Source of the DNA: CAMUQR01 sp963526735 | GTDB taxonomy: Bacteria; Patescibacteriota; Saccharimonadia; Saccharimonadales; Saccharimonadaceae | Assembly: GCA_963526735.1 (NCBI GenBank) | Contig: CAURNU010000001.1 | Span: 101,800-165,799, forward strand | Direction: 5' to 3' | DNA: 64,000 nucleotides | In this document: positions 35,026-42,372 of the stretch, piece by piece | Layout of the letters: every line of letters starts with the position of its first letter | Position numbering within the stretch: position 1 is the stretch's first letter | Notes under the pieces: generated by a model | The model's input: the letters and a program-made list of their open reading frames with translations, nothing else | Database searches by the model: none | What the model was told of the DNA's origin: nothing | Translations under genes and position numbers: made by a program

Positions 35026-36162
35026 TTACATTATATCACGAATAAAATTGGTTATTTTTTGGATAAATAACTGTTTATCGAATTGGCGGGCTTGTTGAGT
35101 GAGCTGATTAATATCAAAAGTGGTTCGCTCGAACTGCTTCAGGGCATCAACCACCGCCTCGACAGTTTGCTCTTTAAAATAAATACCATGGTGAGGCGGT
35201 TTGACGATGTCGAGAGTGCCACCGACTCCATAAGAAATAACTGGCGCACCAGCCGCTAGAGCTTCAACTTGAACAATCCCGAAATCTTCTTCGGCAGGAA
35301 AAATAAAGCCTTTGGCTTGGTTGAGGGCTTTTTCAACCTCTTGGTTTGAGGCGTTACCTTGAAAATCACTGAAAAACTCAACGGTTGGTCCAGCGATGGC
35401 TTGGAGATGTTGATGTTCGGGACCTTTACCGAAAACTTTGAGCGGGAGATTGAGTTTAGTAGCGGCTTGGACGGCGAGGTCGATGCGTTTATAAGGAACT
35501 TGGCGGCCGAGGGCGACATAAAAATCAGCTCGCTGTTTCTGGGGTGAGAATCGCTCAATATCAACTGGTGGATGAATCACAATTGCGTCGCGCTGGTAGT
35601 AGGTTTTGATCCGTTGTTTAATAAAGTTAGAATTAGCGATAAAATAATCAACTTGTTGGGCGGCACGAAAATCCGCTCGACGTAGAGGCGGTACCATAAT
35701 TGGCATTAACAGTCGAACGAAGAAGTTAATTATTGGGCTGTAGCCAGGATTACGGCGATATTCATCATAATGACTCCAATAATAGCGAATTGGCGTGTGA
35801 CAATAACAAACATGGATTTGCTCGGGGCGAGTTTTTTTGACTTGTTTCGCCTCGGCTGAAGAGCTAGAGATAATAATGTCATAATCAGATAAATCAAGCT
35901 TTTGGAAGGCTTTCACGCGCAAGCTCGGGAAAAACTTATGAAGTTTACGCAACGGTTTGGGTAGTTTTTGTAAATAAGTAGTGCGGATGTCTAAATCGCG
36001 AAATAACGGCATCGCTTCTGGCACAAATGTGCTGGTATAAATTGGCGCATCAGGAAAAGCCTCGTGCAGGGCGAGCACAACAGCTTCGGCACCGCCCATA
36101 TTAGTCAACCAATCGCACACGATGGCGATGCGTGGTGTTGATGATTTAGCTTTGGCGGTCAT
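35026..36162 (-). CDS. Glycosyltransferase family 4, mannosyltransferase-like, 378 aa
   Basis: I start at MTAKAKSSTPRIAIVCDW (36162), which overlaps the upstream stop as TAATG; the longer frame would read 22 extra residues antisense to no known domain. The N-domain begins IVCDWLTNMGGAEAVVLALH, a typical GT4 opening. HVCYCHTPIRYYW lies in the middle. The C-domain has YVALGRQVPYKRIDLAVQAA and the donor-binding PAEEDFGIVQVEALAAGAPV. It resembles WbdB/WbaZ-type mannosyltransferases. It likely adds a sugar to the lipid-linked intermediate made by the next upstream gene product. Confidence 0.85.
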   Translation of the reverse strand: MTAKAKSSTPRIAIVCDWLTNMGGAEAVVLALHEAFPDAPIYTSTFVPEAMPLFRDLDIRTTYLQKLPKPLRKLHKFFPSLRVKAFQKLDLSDYDIIISSSSAEAKQVKKTRPEQIHVCYCHTPIRYYWSHYDEYRRNPGYSPIINFFVRLLMPIMVPPLRRADFRAAQQVDYFIANSNFIKQRIKTYYQRDAIVIHPPVDIERFSPQKQRADFYVALGRQVPYKRIDLAVQAATKLNLPLKVFGKGPEHQHLQAIAGPTVEFFSDFQGNASNQEVEKALNQAKGFIFPAEEDFGIVQVEALAAGAPVISYGVGGTLDIVKPPHHGIYFKEQTVEAVVDALKQFERTTFDINQLTQQARQFDKQLFIQKITNFIRDIM

Positions 36163-37580
36163 TATTTTGAACCTCGACGTTTTAGGATTTCGAGAGGGGT
36201 TTTGATTAAAATCTTCAAATCCAGCCATAAACTCCAGTTTTGAGCGTAATAAGTTTCCAGTTCAATGCGTTTTTCGAAGCTTAAATTACTGCGCCCTGAC
36301 ACTTGCCATAGACCGGTGACGCCCGATTTAACGCTATGGAGTAAAGCGGTGGTGCGATCCGAGAATTTAAGTTCTTGCGGTAAAATTGGTCGAGGTCCGA
36401 CCAGGCTGAGATTACCTTTTAAAACATTAATTAGCTGAGGTAATTCATCGAGTGAAGTGGTGCGTAAGAATTGACCGAACTTAGTAATGCGTGGATCATG
36501 ATCAACTTTGCGCTTGAGGCGATATTCTTCGGCTAAATCAGGTCGCCCCATTTCTTCAAATTCCAGAGCGGCGTCTTTTGAGCCGTATTGCGCGCCCATC
36601 GAGCGGAATTTATACAAATCAAACGGTTGAGAGAAGCGACTAAGGCGTTTAGAAGTATAAAAAATCGGTCCAGGATTGAAGATTTTTTGCAGTAAACAGA
36701 TTAGCAAAAAAATCGTCCCCCAGATTGGTAGGAGTAAAATAGTAATCACCAAGTCAAAGAAGCGTTTAATAATTTCGCCCCAGCCAATTAAAGGTGTTTG
36801 GTGAACCGACAGAATTGGATAACCCATTAAAATTTCGATGGTGTTTTTACCGTAATAAAACTCTGGTTCACCCGGTATAAACATATAATTGAGATGTTTG
36901 ACCTGGGTGAGGTGGAGGATTTTGTGGTTGCGACTAGCCGAATCATACATATCAGTCTGAATAATGGTCATAATTTGGTCAGTATCAAGGTTATTAAGCG
37001 CAGTTTCGAGGCGCGGATAGTATTTAATGCCGTCAAGTTTAATGCCAGTGGAAGCAATTAAATCATAGCCACTGCGTGGATTATAGGCGAGTTGATTTAA
37101 GAGGCTGTCGGCAATTTCGTTTTTACCAATCAATAAGACTTTTTCGGTGCCGATATTTTTTGTAAATAAATAACCTTGGATAAAGTTAAACAATTCTCGC
37201 GCAAAAATTAAGGCGGTAATTGATCCAAATAACACATAAAGCGTCACTAAGCGTGCTGGGAAGATGTATTGTCCAGTGATGTATTCCCAGCCAATAATCA
37301 GTAAAATTCCGAGACAGTTGCCGACAATAATGCGCGCCCAAGAAGCGATGCGTTGGCGGTAAATACGGGTGGAATATAAGCCTAGATTTAAAAATTCCAG
37401 AATCCACAATGGAATCACCACGAGTGAAGAGAATAAAAATTCTTTAGCGTAAACTGGATACAATAAAGGGCGGGAGTCATATTTAACACGGACTAAATAG
37501 GATAAGCCAAAAACTAAACTAAGAACTATAAAGTCAATCGCTAACAGGATTAATTTGATGGATTTAGAATTTCGTTTCAT
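36162..37580 (-). CDS. Polyprenyl-phosphate sugar-1-phosphate transferase (WbaP/WcaJ-type), 472 aa
   Basis: Starts polysaccharide synthesis by moving a sugar-1-phosphate from a UDP-sugar to undecaprenyl phosphate. Four N-terminal membrane helices (about 10-135) are followed by a Rossmann-like CoA-binding-type domain (about 140-260). A fifth membrane segment (about 280-300) is followed by the catalytic C-domain: KRFFDLVITILLLPIWG, YKFRSMGAQYG, KVDHDPRITKFGQFLRTTSL, DELPQLINVLKGNLSLVGPRP. All core motifs appear intact. First gene of the minus-strand operon; its promoter shares a palindromic -10 region with the divergent ligase-like gene. Confidence 0.9.
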   Translation of the reverse strand: MKRNSKSIKLILLAIDFIVLSLVFGLSYLVRVKYDSRPLLYPVYAKEFLFSSLVVIPLWILEFLNLGLYSTRIYRQRIASWARIIVGNCLGILLIIGWEYITGQYIFPARLVTLYVLFGSITALIFARELFNFIQGYLFTKNIGTEKVLLIGKNEIADSLLNQLAYNPRSGYDLIASTGIKLDGIKYYPRLETALNNLDTDQIMTIIQTDMYDSASRNHKILHLTQVKHLNYMFIPGEPEFYYGKNTIEILMGYPILSVHQTPLIGWGEIIKRFFDLVITILLLPIWGTIFLLICLLQKIFNPGPIFYTSKRLSRFSQPFDLYKFRSMGAQYGSKDAALEFEEMGRPDLAEEYRLKRKVDHDPRITKFGQFLRTTSLDELPQLINVLKGNLSLVGPRPILPQELKFSDRTTALLHSVKSGVTGLWQVSGRSNLSFEKRIELETYYAQNWSLWLDLKILIKTPLEILKRRGSK

Positions 37581-37589
37581 TTAACGGAT

Positions 37590-37599
37590 ATTATATAAT
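37590..37599. promoter_or_regulatory. Shared palindromic -10 region of two divergent genes
   Basis: ATTATATAAT is a perfect palindrome, so each strand reads TATAAT: plus 37594-37599 (7 nt before ATG 37607, leaderless) and minus 37595-37590 (9 nt before ATG 37580). The two -10 boxes overlap by two bases, so only one polymerase can open here at a time. Confidence 0.7.
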
Positions 37600-37606
37600 A
37601 ATATCT

Positions 37607-38911
37607 ATGCAAAACCAATTTTTAAAAACTCTTACTCGAAATTTGTCAGGTTGGTTTTTGGTAGTGGTGCTATTACAAACGCCGATTATGGTGTTTTTGA
37701 GCAGTCATTGGCTGGAATATCGGTGGATTTTTAAGGCATTTTCGGAAATTTATTTAGCGGTGCTGGTGGTGTTAACCTTGATGATGGGTTGGCTGACGAG
37801 AGCAGTCTGGCGTTCACGCTTATTGCAACTTGGACTGGCTTATGGCTTATGGCAGGTTGCGATGGCGCTTCTGCTGGGTGGTAATTTGATAGCGGTGGTG
37901 GGTGGATTATTGCTGAATTTGCGATTTGTGGCACTATTTGCGGTATTTTACGCGGTTGGTGTGTATAATCGACAGCTGATTCAGGCAGTGATTAACAAAT
38001 GGTGGTGGGCGGTTGGCGCAGTGATGATTTTTGCGGTAGCGCAAATTGTGTTGCTACCGAAGGATTTTTTGGCTAATTTTGGGTATTCGACCGAGACGAT
38101 TATGCCTTATCTGACGGTCGATCAAAATCACGCTCTAGTGCGAATCAATTCGACTTTGCGTGGTCCAAATCCGCTGGGGGCGTTGTGTGTAATAGCGCTA
38201 GCTTATATATTGATGAAACAGCGCTCTCGACTCAATAAGGCTGATTGGTTGATGATTGGTGTGGTGGGACTGGTACTTATTTGGACTTGGTCAAGAAGTG
38301 CGTGGTTAGCGGTGGTAGTGACAGTCATGAGTGGCTTAATCTTAAAATTGTCAGTCGCTGACCGCCAAAAATATACTCGTATCGGGGCTAGTCTGCTGGT
38401 TAGTGGTGGAATTGTGCTGATGTTTCTGATTAATCAATTTCCTAATGGCCAGTTGGCACATTATTTCCAGCAAGTTGTCTTGCATCATAATCCGCAGAGT
38501 TCATCTGTTGGTAAATCTAATCAAGAGCATTCAAGCTCAATCCAACTGGCGCTCACTCAAATTAGGCAACGACCATTCGGTTCGGGTGTGGGTTCAACCG
38601 GCACGCCGTCGGTCTATAACCAGCGTGTCAATATTATCGAAAATTATTATTTGGCGATGATGGTGGAGGTTGGTGTTATTGGCGGAGTGATGTTTTTGGT
38701 GTTTAATGTTGTGGTATTGAGGCGTTTGTATTGCCATCGTCAGCAATGGTTGGCTGGTGCGTTGTTAATTAGTGGAGTGGGCTTGGTGGTGATTAATTTG
38801 GTATTACCAATTTGGGCGGATGACGCAGTAAGTTATAGTTGGTGGGGATTGGCTGGTTTATGTTTAGCATTAATAAATCAAACAACACGGAGTAAGCATG
38901 AAAATTACTAA
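37607..38911 (+). CDS. O-antigen ligase / Wzy-type polymerase-like membrane protein, 434 aa
   Basis: About ten or more hydrophobic helices. The pattern LRGPNPLGALCVIALAYIL, IWTWSRSAWLAVVVTV and RPFGSGVGSTGTPS with ENYYLAMMVEVGVIGGVMFL matches the O-antigen ligase/polymerase family (PF04932): the outer loop before ENYYL holds the expected charged and Gly-rich residues. It probably polymerises or transfers the lipid-linked glycan made by the divergent cluster, on the outer face of the membrane. Leaderless. Its last 14 bases overlap the LexA-like gene. Confidence 0.75.
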   Translation: MQNQFLKTLTRNLSGWFLVVVLLQTPIMVFLSSHWLEYRWIFKAFSEIYLAVLVVLTLMMGWLTRAVWRSRLLQLGLAYGLWQVAMALLLGGNLIAVVGGLLLNLRFVALFAVFYAVGVYNRQLIQAVINKWWWAVGAVMIFAVAQIVLLPKDFLANFGYSTETIMPYLTVDQNHALVRINSTLRGPNPLGALCVIALAYILMKQRSRLNKADWLMIGVVGLVLIWTWSRSAWLAVVVTVMSGLILKLSVADRQKYTRIGASLLVSGGIVLMFLINQFPNGQLAHYFQQVVLHHNPQSSSVGKSNQEHSSSIQLALTQIRQRPFGSGVGSTGTPSVYNQRVNIIENYYLAMMVEVGVIGGVMFLVFNVVVLRRLYCHRQQWLAGALLISGVGLVVINLVLPIWADDAVSYSWWGLAGLCLALINQTTRSKHENY

Positions 38912-39257
38912 AAAACAAAAGATTTTATTAGACTTTATTGAGAGTTTTGCGGATAACCAGGGTTTTAGTCCGAGTTATCGGGAAATTGCCGAAGCGCTTG
39001 GTTATAAATCAATTGCTACAGTGGCGGAACATATTAATAATTTAGTAGCGCTAGAGTTAATTCGTAAAAATGACGGAGCGGCGCGCTCACTCGAGGTGGT
39101 CAAGCCCGAACAGTCAGTCGCAATGTCACTTGATCAACAAATTACGATTCGCCTGAAACAACTCGACGAATTGGAATTAGCGAGTGTTAAAAAAGCTTTT
39201 AAAATTTTAAATATTGCTGAGCTGACCGAAATGATCGAAAAACCAACGCAGAAATAA
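38898..39257 (+). CDS. LexA-type DNA-binding protein lacking the protease domain, 119 aa
   Basis: Residues 1-70 match the LexA winged helix: KKQKILLDFIESFADNQGFSPSYREIAEALGYKSIATVAEHINNL (given as a region, about 5-49), then LIRKNDGAARSLEVV. LexA proteins continue with an Ala-Gly cleavage site and a Ser-Lys S24 peptidase domain; none of that is present. Instead about 40 charged helical residues follow (LKQLDELELASVKKAFKIL). It can bind DNA but cannot self-cleave in the LexA way. It overlaps the ligase gene by 14 nt, so it is probably co-transcribed. Either a compact SOS-like regulator or a local repressor. Confidence 0.75.
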   Translation: MKITKKQKILLDFIESFADNQGFSPSYREIAEALGYKSIATVAEHINNLVALELIRKNDGAARSLEVVKPEQSVAMSLDQQITIRLKQLDELELASVKKAFKILNIAELTEMIEKPTQK

Positions 39258-39258
39258 C

Positions 39259-39287
39259 TTGACTTTAAGCGAATCTTCTCATATAAT
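39259..39287 (+). promoter_or_regulatory. tRNA-Asn promoter
   Basis: TTGACT at 39259-39264, a 17-nt spacer, and TATAAT at 39282-39287. The mature tRNA begins at 39298, so the 5' leader is only about 4 nt. Confidence 0.85.
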
Positions 39288-39297
39288 AGCTAAGTAT

Positions 39298-39372
39298 TCC
39301 GGCGTAGCTCAGCGGTAGAGCGGTTGGCTGTTAACCAATAGGTCGCTGGTTCGAGCCCAGCCGCCGGAGCCA
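39298..39372 (+). tRNA. tRNA-Asn (anticodon GUU), with encoded CCA
   Basis: The acceptor strands TCCGGCG (39298-39304) and CGCCGGA (39362-39368) pair perfectly, followed by discriminator G and a genomically encoded CCA (39370-39372). The anticodon loop CTGTTAA at 39328-39334 gives GTT at 39330-39332. The T-loop reads GGTTCGAGCCC. All arms are normal. It has its own promoter and terminator. Confidence 0.96.
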
Positions 39373-39409
39373 AGAAAAGACACTTCGTATGAGGTGTTTT
39401 TTCTTTTTT
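39372..39409 (+). terminator. Intrinsic terminator of tRNA-Asn
   Basis: A 14-bp stem, AAGAAAAGACACTT with AGGTGTTTTTTCTT (two G-U pairs), a 6-nt loop, then a U-run. It begins at the last base of the CCA end. Confidence 0.82.
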
Positions 39410-39519
39410 AAAAATATTTTTTTAAAAAAATAGTTATGTCGCAAAATATCCAATACACCAAACTTCCCAGTCAGTATGGCTTGGTCAATAATATACAGTG
39501 TAATGGAAGTAATTAGATC

Positions 39520-39570
39520 ATTAAGCTATAGTGTCGGCAAACGCCGGACTGGATATATTCATAGCTTAAT
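39520..39570. other. Unassigned inverted repeat with inner hairpin
   Basis: ATTAAGCTAT (39520-39529) pairs perfectly with ATAGCTTAAT (39561-39570). Inside lies CGGC-AAAC-GCCG (39535-39546). A T-rich tract follows (39571-39585). It could be a terminator, an operator for the gene at 39618, or a small RNA 3' end. No gene is visible in the 210 bp before it. Confidence 0.45.
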
Positions 39571-39583
39571 TTTAACATTTTTT

Positions 39584-39611
39584 TTGACTAAAATTAGCAT
39601 AGTGCTACAAT
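39584..39611 (+). promoter_or_regulatory. Promoter of the leaderless thioredoxin-rhodanese gene
   Basis: TTGACT at 39584-39589, a 16-nt spacer, and an extended TGC-TACAAT ending at 39611. ATG 39618 follows after 6 nt. Confidence 0.75.
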
Positions 39612-39617
39612 AATTAT

Positions 39618-40541
39618 ATGAACAATTCACAAACTAAAAAAATAGCTATTATCGTCGGTGCGGTGTTGGTATTGGCGGTGGGCGGTTATTTTGCAATCAA
39701 TCACTTTTTTAAAAAAGAACAACCACAACCAAATACTAATCAAAATTCGGCGACAACACGGGCTGATTTTCAAAAACTTTATCCAAAATTACCAGCCGAT
39801 CATCGTTTCGTAGAGACTAACGAAACTGAGATTTTAGCGAAGTTTGAATCAGGTGATGGGCTAATTTTTCTTGGTTTTACCGAATGTCCGTGGTGCCAGG
39901 CTCTAGCACCAATTGTTAATGAAGCGGCTAAGGCAGAGAATTTGGATAAGATTTATTATTTAAATATTAAAGAAGCGCGAGCGCATAACACCGAAACTTA
40001 CCAAAAACTGATTAAAAAACTTGAACCATTACTTAATAAAGATGATAAAGGTCAGCCACGGATTTATGTGCCAGATGTGACGGCCGTAAAAAAGGGTAAA
40101 ATTGTCGGCCATTTCTTGCAGGAAACTGCGCCTGATGGCGAAAAACTCACCCCTGATAACTACTGGACAGATGCACGCTATAGCCGAGCGGTGAAACAAT
40201 TCCGAGAGATGATTCAACAAATTAAAGATAGCCCATTAACTAAGGAAAAAATTATGGAAGATGTGAAAAAAGGTGCTGTGATGATTGATGTCCGCACAAC
40301 CGAAGAATACCAAACGGGACATGCTGATGGTGCAACTCTATGGCCACTGAGCGATATTCAAGCTGGCAAAAATCAACTCTCATCACAAGTGAATAAAGAC
40401 ACTAAGATTTACCTTTATTGTCGCAGTGGTAATCGCTCGGCGACCGCGCAACAATTACTCCAAAAACAAGGCTATACTAATGTTATAGACTTGGGTGGTT
40501 TGGGTGATCTGACGAAATTAGGTTTTAGTTTAGTTAAATAG
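39618..40541 (+). CDS. Membrane-anchored thioredoxin-like + rhodanese fusion protein, 307 aa
   Basis: An N-terminal anchor (about 8-28) places the rest outside the membrane. A thioredoxin-fold domain (about 45-195) has a redox-active CPWC motif at C90-C93 within FLGFTECPWCQAL. A rhodanese domain (about 205-307) follows, with MIDVRTTEEYQTGHADGA and the active loop YCRSGNRSA holding C268. The fusion suggests a thiol or persulfide relay in the envelope, perhaps serving the Cys-rich T4SS proteins, which is inference. Leaderless start; a strong terminator follows. The rhodanese active loop is complete, so it may be catalytic. Confidence 0.85.
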   Translation: MNNSQTKKIAIIVGAVLVLAVGGYFAINHFFKKEQPQPNTNQNSATTRADFQKLYPKLPADHRFVETNETEILAKFESGDGLIFLGFTECPWCQALAPIVNEAAKAENLDKIYYLNIKEARAHNTETYQKLIKKLEPLLNKDDKGQPRIYVPDVTAVKKGKIVGHFLQETAPDGEKLTPDNYWTDARYSRAVKQFREMIQQIKDSPLTKEKIMEDVKKGAVMIDVRTTEEYQTGHADGATLWPLSDIQAGKNQLSSQVNKDTKIYLYCRSGNRSATAQQLLQKQGYTNVIDLGGLGDLTKLGFSLVK

Positions 40542-40560
40542 AGTTCTGCCTTTTAAAATA

Positions 40561-40597
40561 AAAAGTCGTTACGCAATCCACCGTAGCGACTTTTTTA
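40561..40597 (+). terminator. Intrinsic terminator
   Basis: AAAAGTCGTTACG (40561-40573) pairs with CGTAGCGACTTTT (40582-40594) with one G-U, then a T-run. It lies just after the thioredoxin-rhodanese gene. Confidence 0.88.
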
Positions 40598-40735
40598 GTT
40601 AGTGATGTTCTCAAAAGAGCTTAAAGCGATTTTACAGATAAACCCTGTACAGTTTGTCGTTATGATTACAAAAATAACAACCACGCTCAGTAGGGTAATT
40701 ATTACAAACTTACATTATGACTTTAATCAGTTGAC

Positions 40736-40813
40736 ATGGTTATGGATAATGGAGGTGACAATGTAAAATTAAATGAATTATCTACATATATTTTAAAACA
40801 AGAAAGGAAATAA
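40736..40813 (+). CDS. Possible 25-aa leader peptide coupled to the next gene
   Basis: A short frame beginning MVMDNGGDNVKLNELS ends in a TAATG overlap with the next gene's ATG, and the same AAGAAAGGAAA ribosome site lies within its last codons. A TTGACA sits immediately before its ATG, with no clear -10, so its expression is uncertain. It could be a leader peptide or chance. The preceding 140 bp (40598-40735) show nothing I can assign. Confidence 0.3.
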   Translation: MVMDNGGDNVKLNELSTYILKQERK

Positions 40814-41439
40814 TGAAGAACTCAGAACATAAAGAATCAACTGTTATAACGCCAGAAGTAGTGAGTCATCAAGTATCGTCTCCACTACCAGGTGAAAATT
40901 ATTCCAAACCAAAAGGTTCGGGAATCGGTGGGAAGGCTGGCCTAGTTATCGGTAGTGTGGCAATTTGTGGGCTTGGCTTCGTAGCTGGTATGCAAATGAA
41001 CAACATGCGCCATGGAAGTAGGGCTCATGGTCAAGCTGGTGGTCCGCCAGAGATGAGTCGTCACCAAGATGGTCAACACCTTGGCCGTGCTCAGGATGGT
41101 GATGATAATCAGAATCGTCCAAATAATGGACAGGCTGGTGATAAAACAGATCAAAATCAAGGCAAAAACAATCAGCCAAATCAGTCTGATCGCCTTCAAG
41201 GTCAATCACCTCAACAAAGTGAAACTGATAATCGAAGAGATGGAGGTGTGCTAAATTCCAATCAGTCGCAACCTGACGCTCGTCAACAAGCGCCATTGGG
41301 GCCAAATCATGGCAGTGAACCGCGCGGGAAGTCTCAGCAGGGTGAGAAACTGCAAGGACAACAGCCACCTCAACCCAGACAAGGTAATGGACAGCGTCAC
41401 CCTGACAATGCTCAGCCTCAGCCCGTTAATAAACAATAA
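40813..41439 (+). CDS. Membrane-anchored Gln/Asn/Gly-rich low-complexity protein, 208 aa
   Basis: A short cytoplasmic N-terminus of about 38 residues, one membrane helix (about 40-62, GKAGLVIGSVAICGLGFVAG), then about 145 extracytoplasmic residues dominated by Gln, Asn, Gly, Pro, Asp and His (RHQDGQHLGRAQDGDDNQ and similar). No folded domain is visible. The tail resembles disordered wall-spanning or metal-binding stretches; several His are present. The ribosome site AAAGGAAA precedes the ATG. A strong terminator ends the unit. Frames on the opposite strand here are composition artefacts. Confidence 0.65.
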   Translation: MKNSEHKESTVITPEVVSHQVSSPLPGENYSKPKGSGIGGKAGLVIGSVAICGLGFVAGMQMNNMRHGSRAHGQAGGPPEMSRHQDGQHLGRAQDGDDNQNRPNNGQAGDKTDQNQGKNNQPNQSDRLQGQSPQQSETDNRRDGGVLNSNQSQPDARQQAPLGPNHGSEPRGKSQQGEKLQGQQPPQPRQGNGQRHPDNAQPQPVNKQ

Positions 41440-41455
41440 ATCCCTCTGATGATAT

Positions 41456-41490
41456 AAAAACAGCGCCATTCTCCCGTGGCGCTGTTTTTT
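41456..41490 (+). terminator. Strong intrinsic terminator
   Basis: AAAAACAGCGCCA (41456-41468) pairs perfectly with TGGCGCTGTTTTT (41477-41489), loop of 8 nt, with a T-run. Confidence 0.93.
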
Positions 41491-41559
41491 GTGGGACTTA
41501 AAGCAAAATTAAAGGTTGACCGTTTATTATATAACCATTAACATCACGAAAGGAAAATT

Positions 41560-41832
41560 ATGAGTAAAAAGCAAGCAAAAGAAATTAACTTAACAACTAA
41601 TGAGGCACTGGTGTTGCAACAGGTATACGAGGACGGCGGTGATGATATCGCTATGCTCGCAGCGCAAGTCGGTATGCCACGTCGTACGGCGATGAATGTA
41701 TTGTCTGATTTACGACGCAAGGGATTGATGGCAATTGAGCAGGTCTATGGTGACGCTTGGGTGCGACTCACGACGCGCGGTAAGCGTTTGGTGCAACAAA
41801 TTTGGCCAGAAATGCAGGCGATGATATACTAA
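41560..41832 (+). CDS. Winged-helix (MarR-like) DNA-binding protein, 90 aa
   Basis: A single winged-helix domain: NEALVLQQVYEDGGDDIAML as the first helices, AAQVGMPRRTAMNVLSDLRR as the recognition helix region, GLMAIEQVYGDAWVRLTTRG as the wing, and a final helix. The layout is MarR/PadR-like but short. No effector domain. AAAGGAAA lies 5-6 nt before the ATG. It directly precedes a DUF1697 gene, which has its own promoter inside the end of this gene. Confidence 0.7.
   Translation: MSKKQAKEINLTTNEALVLQQVYEDGGDDIAMLAAQVGMPRRTAMNVLSDLRRKGLMAIEQVYGDAWVRLTTRGKRLVQQIWPEMQAMIY
41802..41830 (+). promoter_or_regulatory. Promoter of the leaderless DUF1697 gene
   Basis: TTGGCC at 41802-41807, a 17-nt spacer, and TATACT at 41825-41830. 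ATG 41837 is 6 nt later. It overlaps the end of the winged-helix gene. Confidence 0.6.
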
Positions 41833-41836
41833 ACAC

Positions 41837-42370
41837 ATGAGATATGTCCTATTGCTTCGAGGTATTAATGTTGGTGGAAAAAATAAAGTTTCAATGCAAG
41901 ACCTTAAGGTCAGCTTGGAAGAGGCAGGATATCAAAATGTAATCACTTATATCAACAGCGGTAACGTGATTTTTAATACTAATAATGATTTAAAAAAGAT
42001 TAAAAGTGAGATTGCGAAAATTTTAGGACGATTTCCTTTTACTATTAAGTACACTATTTTAACTAAAGATGAGTATTTAGAAGAGATTAATAATTTGCCA
42101 AAATGGTGGCATCAGTCTCTGGCGCGAACCGATGTGCTATTTTATACCGATGAAGCAAATCCTGAGGATATTCAAAATAAAATTAGCCAAATGCCCCTGC
42201 ATGATGAAATTGTTCATTTTGGTAAAAAGGCGGTATTTTGGGGAAAATACAGCGAAAAAGAATTTTTACGCACAGCCTATCATAAATTATTAATAAAAGA
42301 GAAATTTTATCCGCTGGTGACGATTCGCAATGGACGCACATTTGATAAACTAGGAAAAATGTTAGGCTAA
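41837..42370 (+). CDS. DUF1697 family protein, 177 aa
   Basis: Begins MRYVLLLRGINVGGKNKVSM, the hallmark opening of DUF1697, followed by LEEAGYQNVITYINSGNVIF. It ends with LVTIRNGRTFDKLGKML, also typical. The family is a small cytoplasmic alpha/beta protein of unknown function, widespread in bacteria. Full length. The next gene (response regulator) starts 2 nt after its stop, so the two-component genes may be read from the same message. Confidence 0.88.
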   Translation: MRYVLLLRGINVGGKNKVSMQDLKVSLEEAGYQNVITYINSGNVIFNTNNDLKKIKSEIAKILGRFPFTIKYTILTKDEYLEEINNLPKWWHQSLARTDVLFYTDEANPEDIQNKISQMPLHDEIVHFGKKAVFWGKYSEKEFLRTAYHKLLIKEKFYPLVTIRNGRTFDKLGKMLG

Positions 42371-42372
42371 AT

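Noticed and set aside
40942..41469. Three minus-strand frames of 72-140 aa
   Set aside because: Created by the biased codon content of the Q/N/G-rich protein; they have no ribosome sites and implausible His/Asp/Leu composition.
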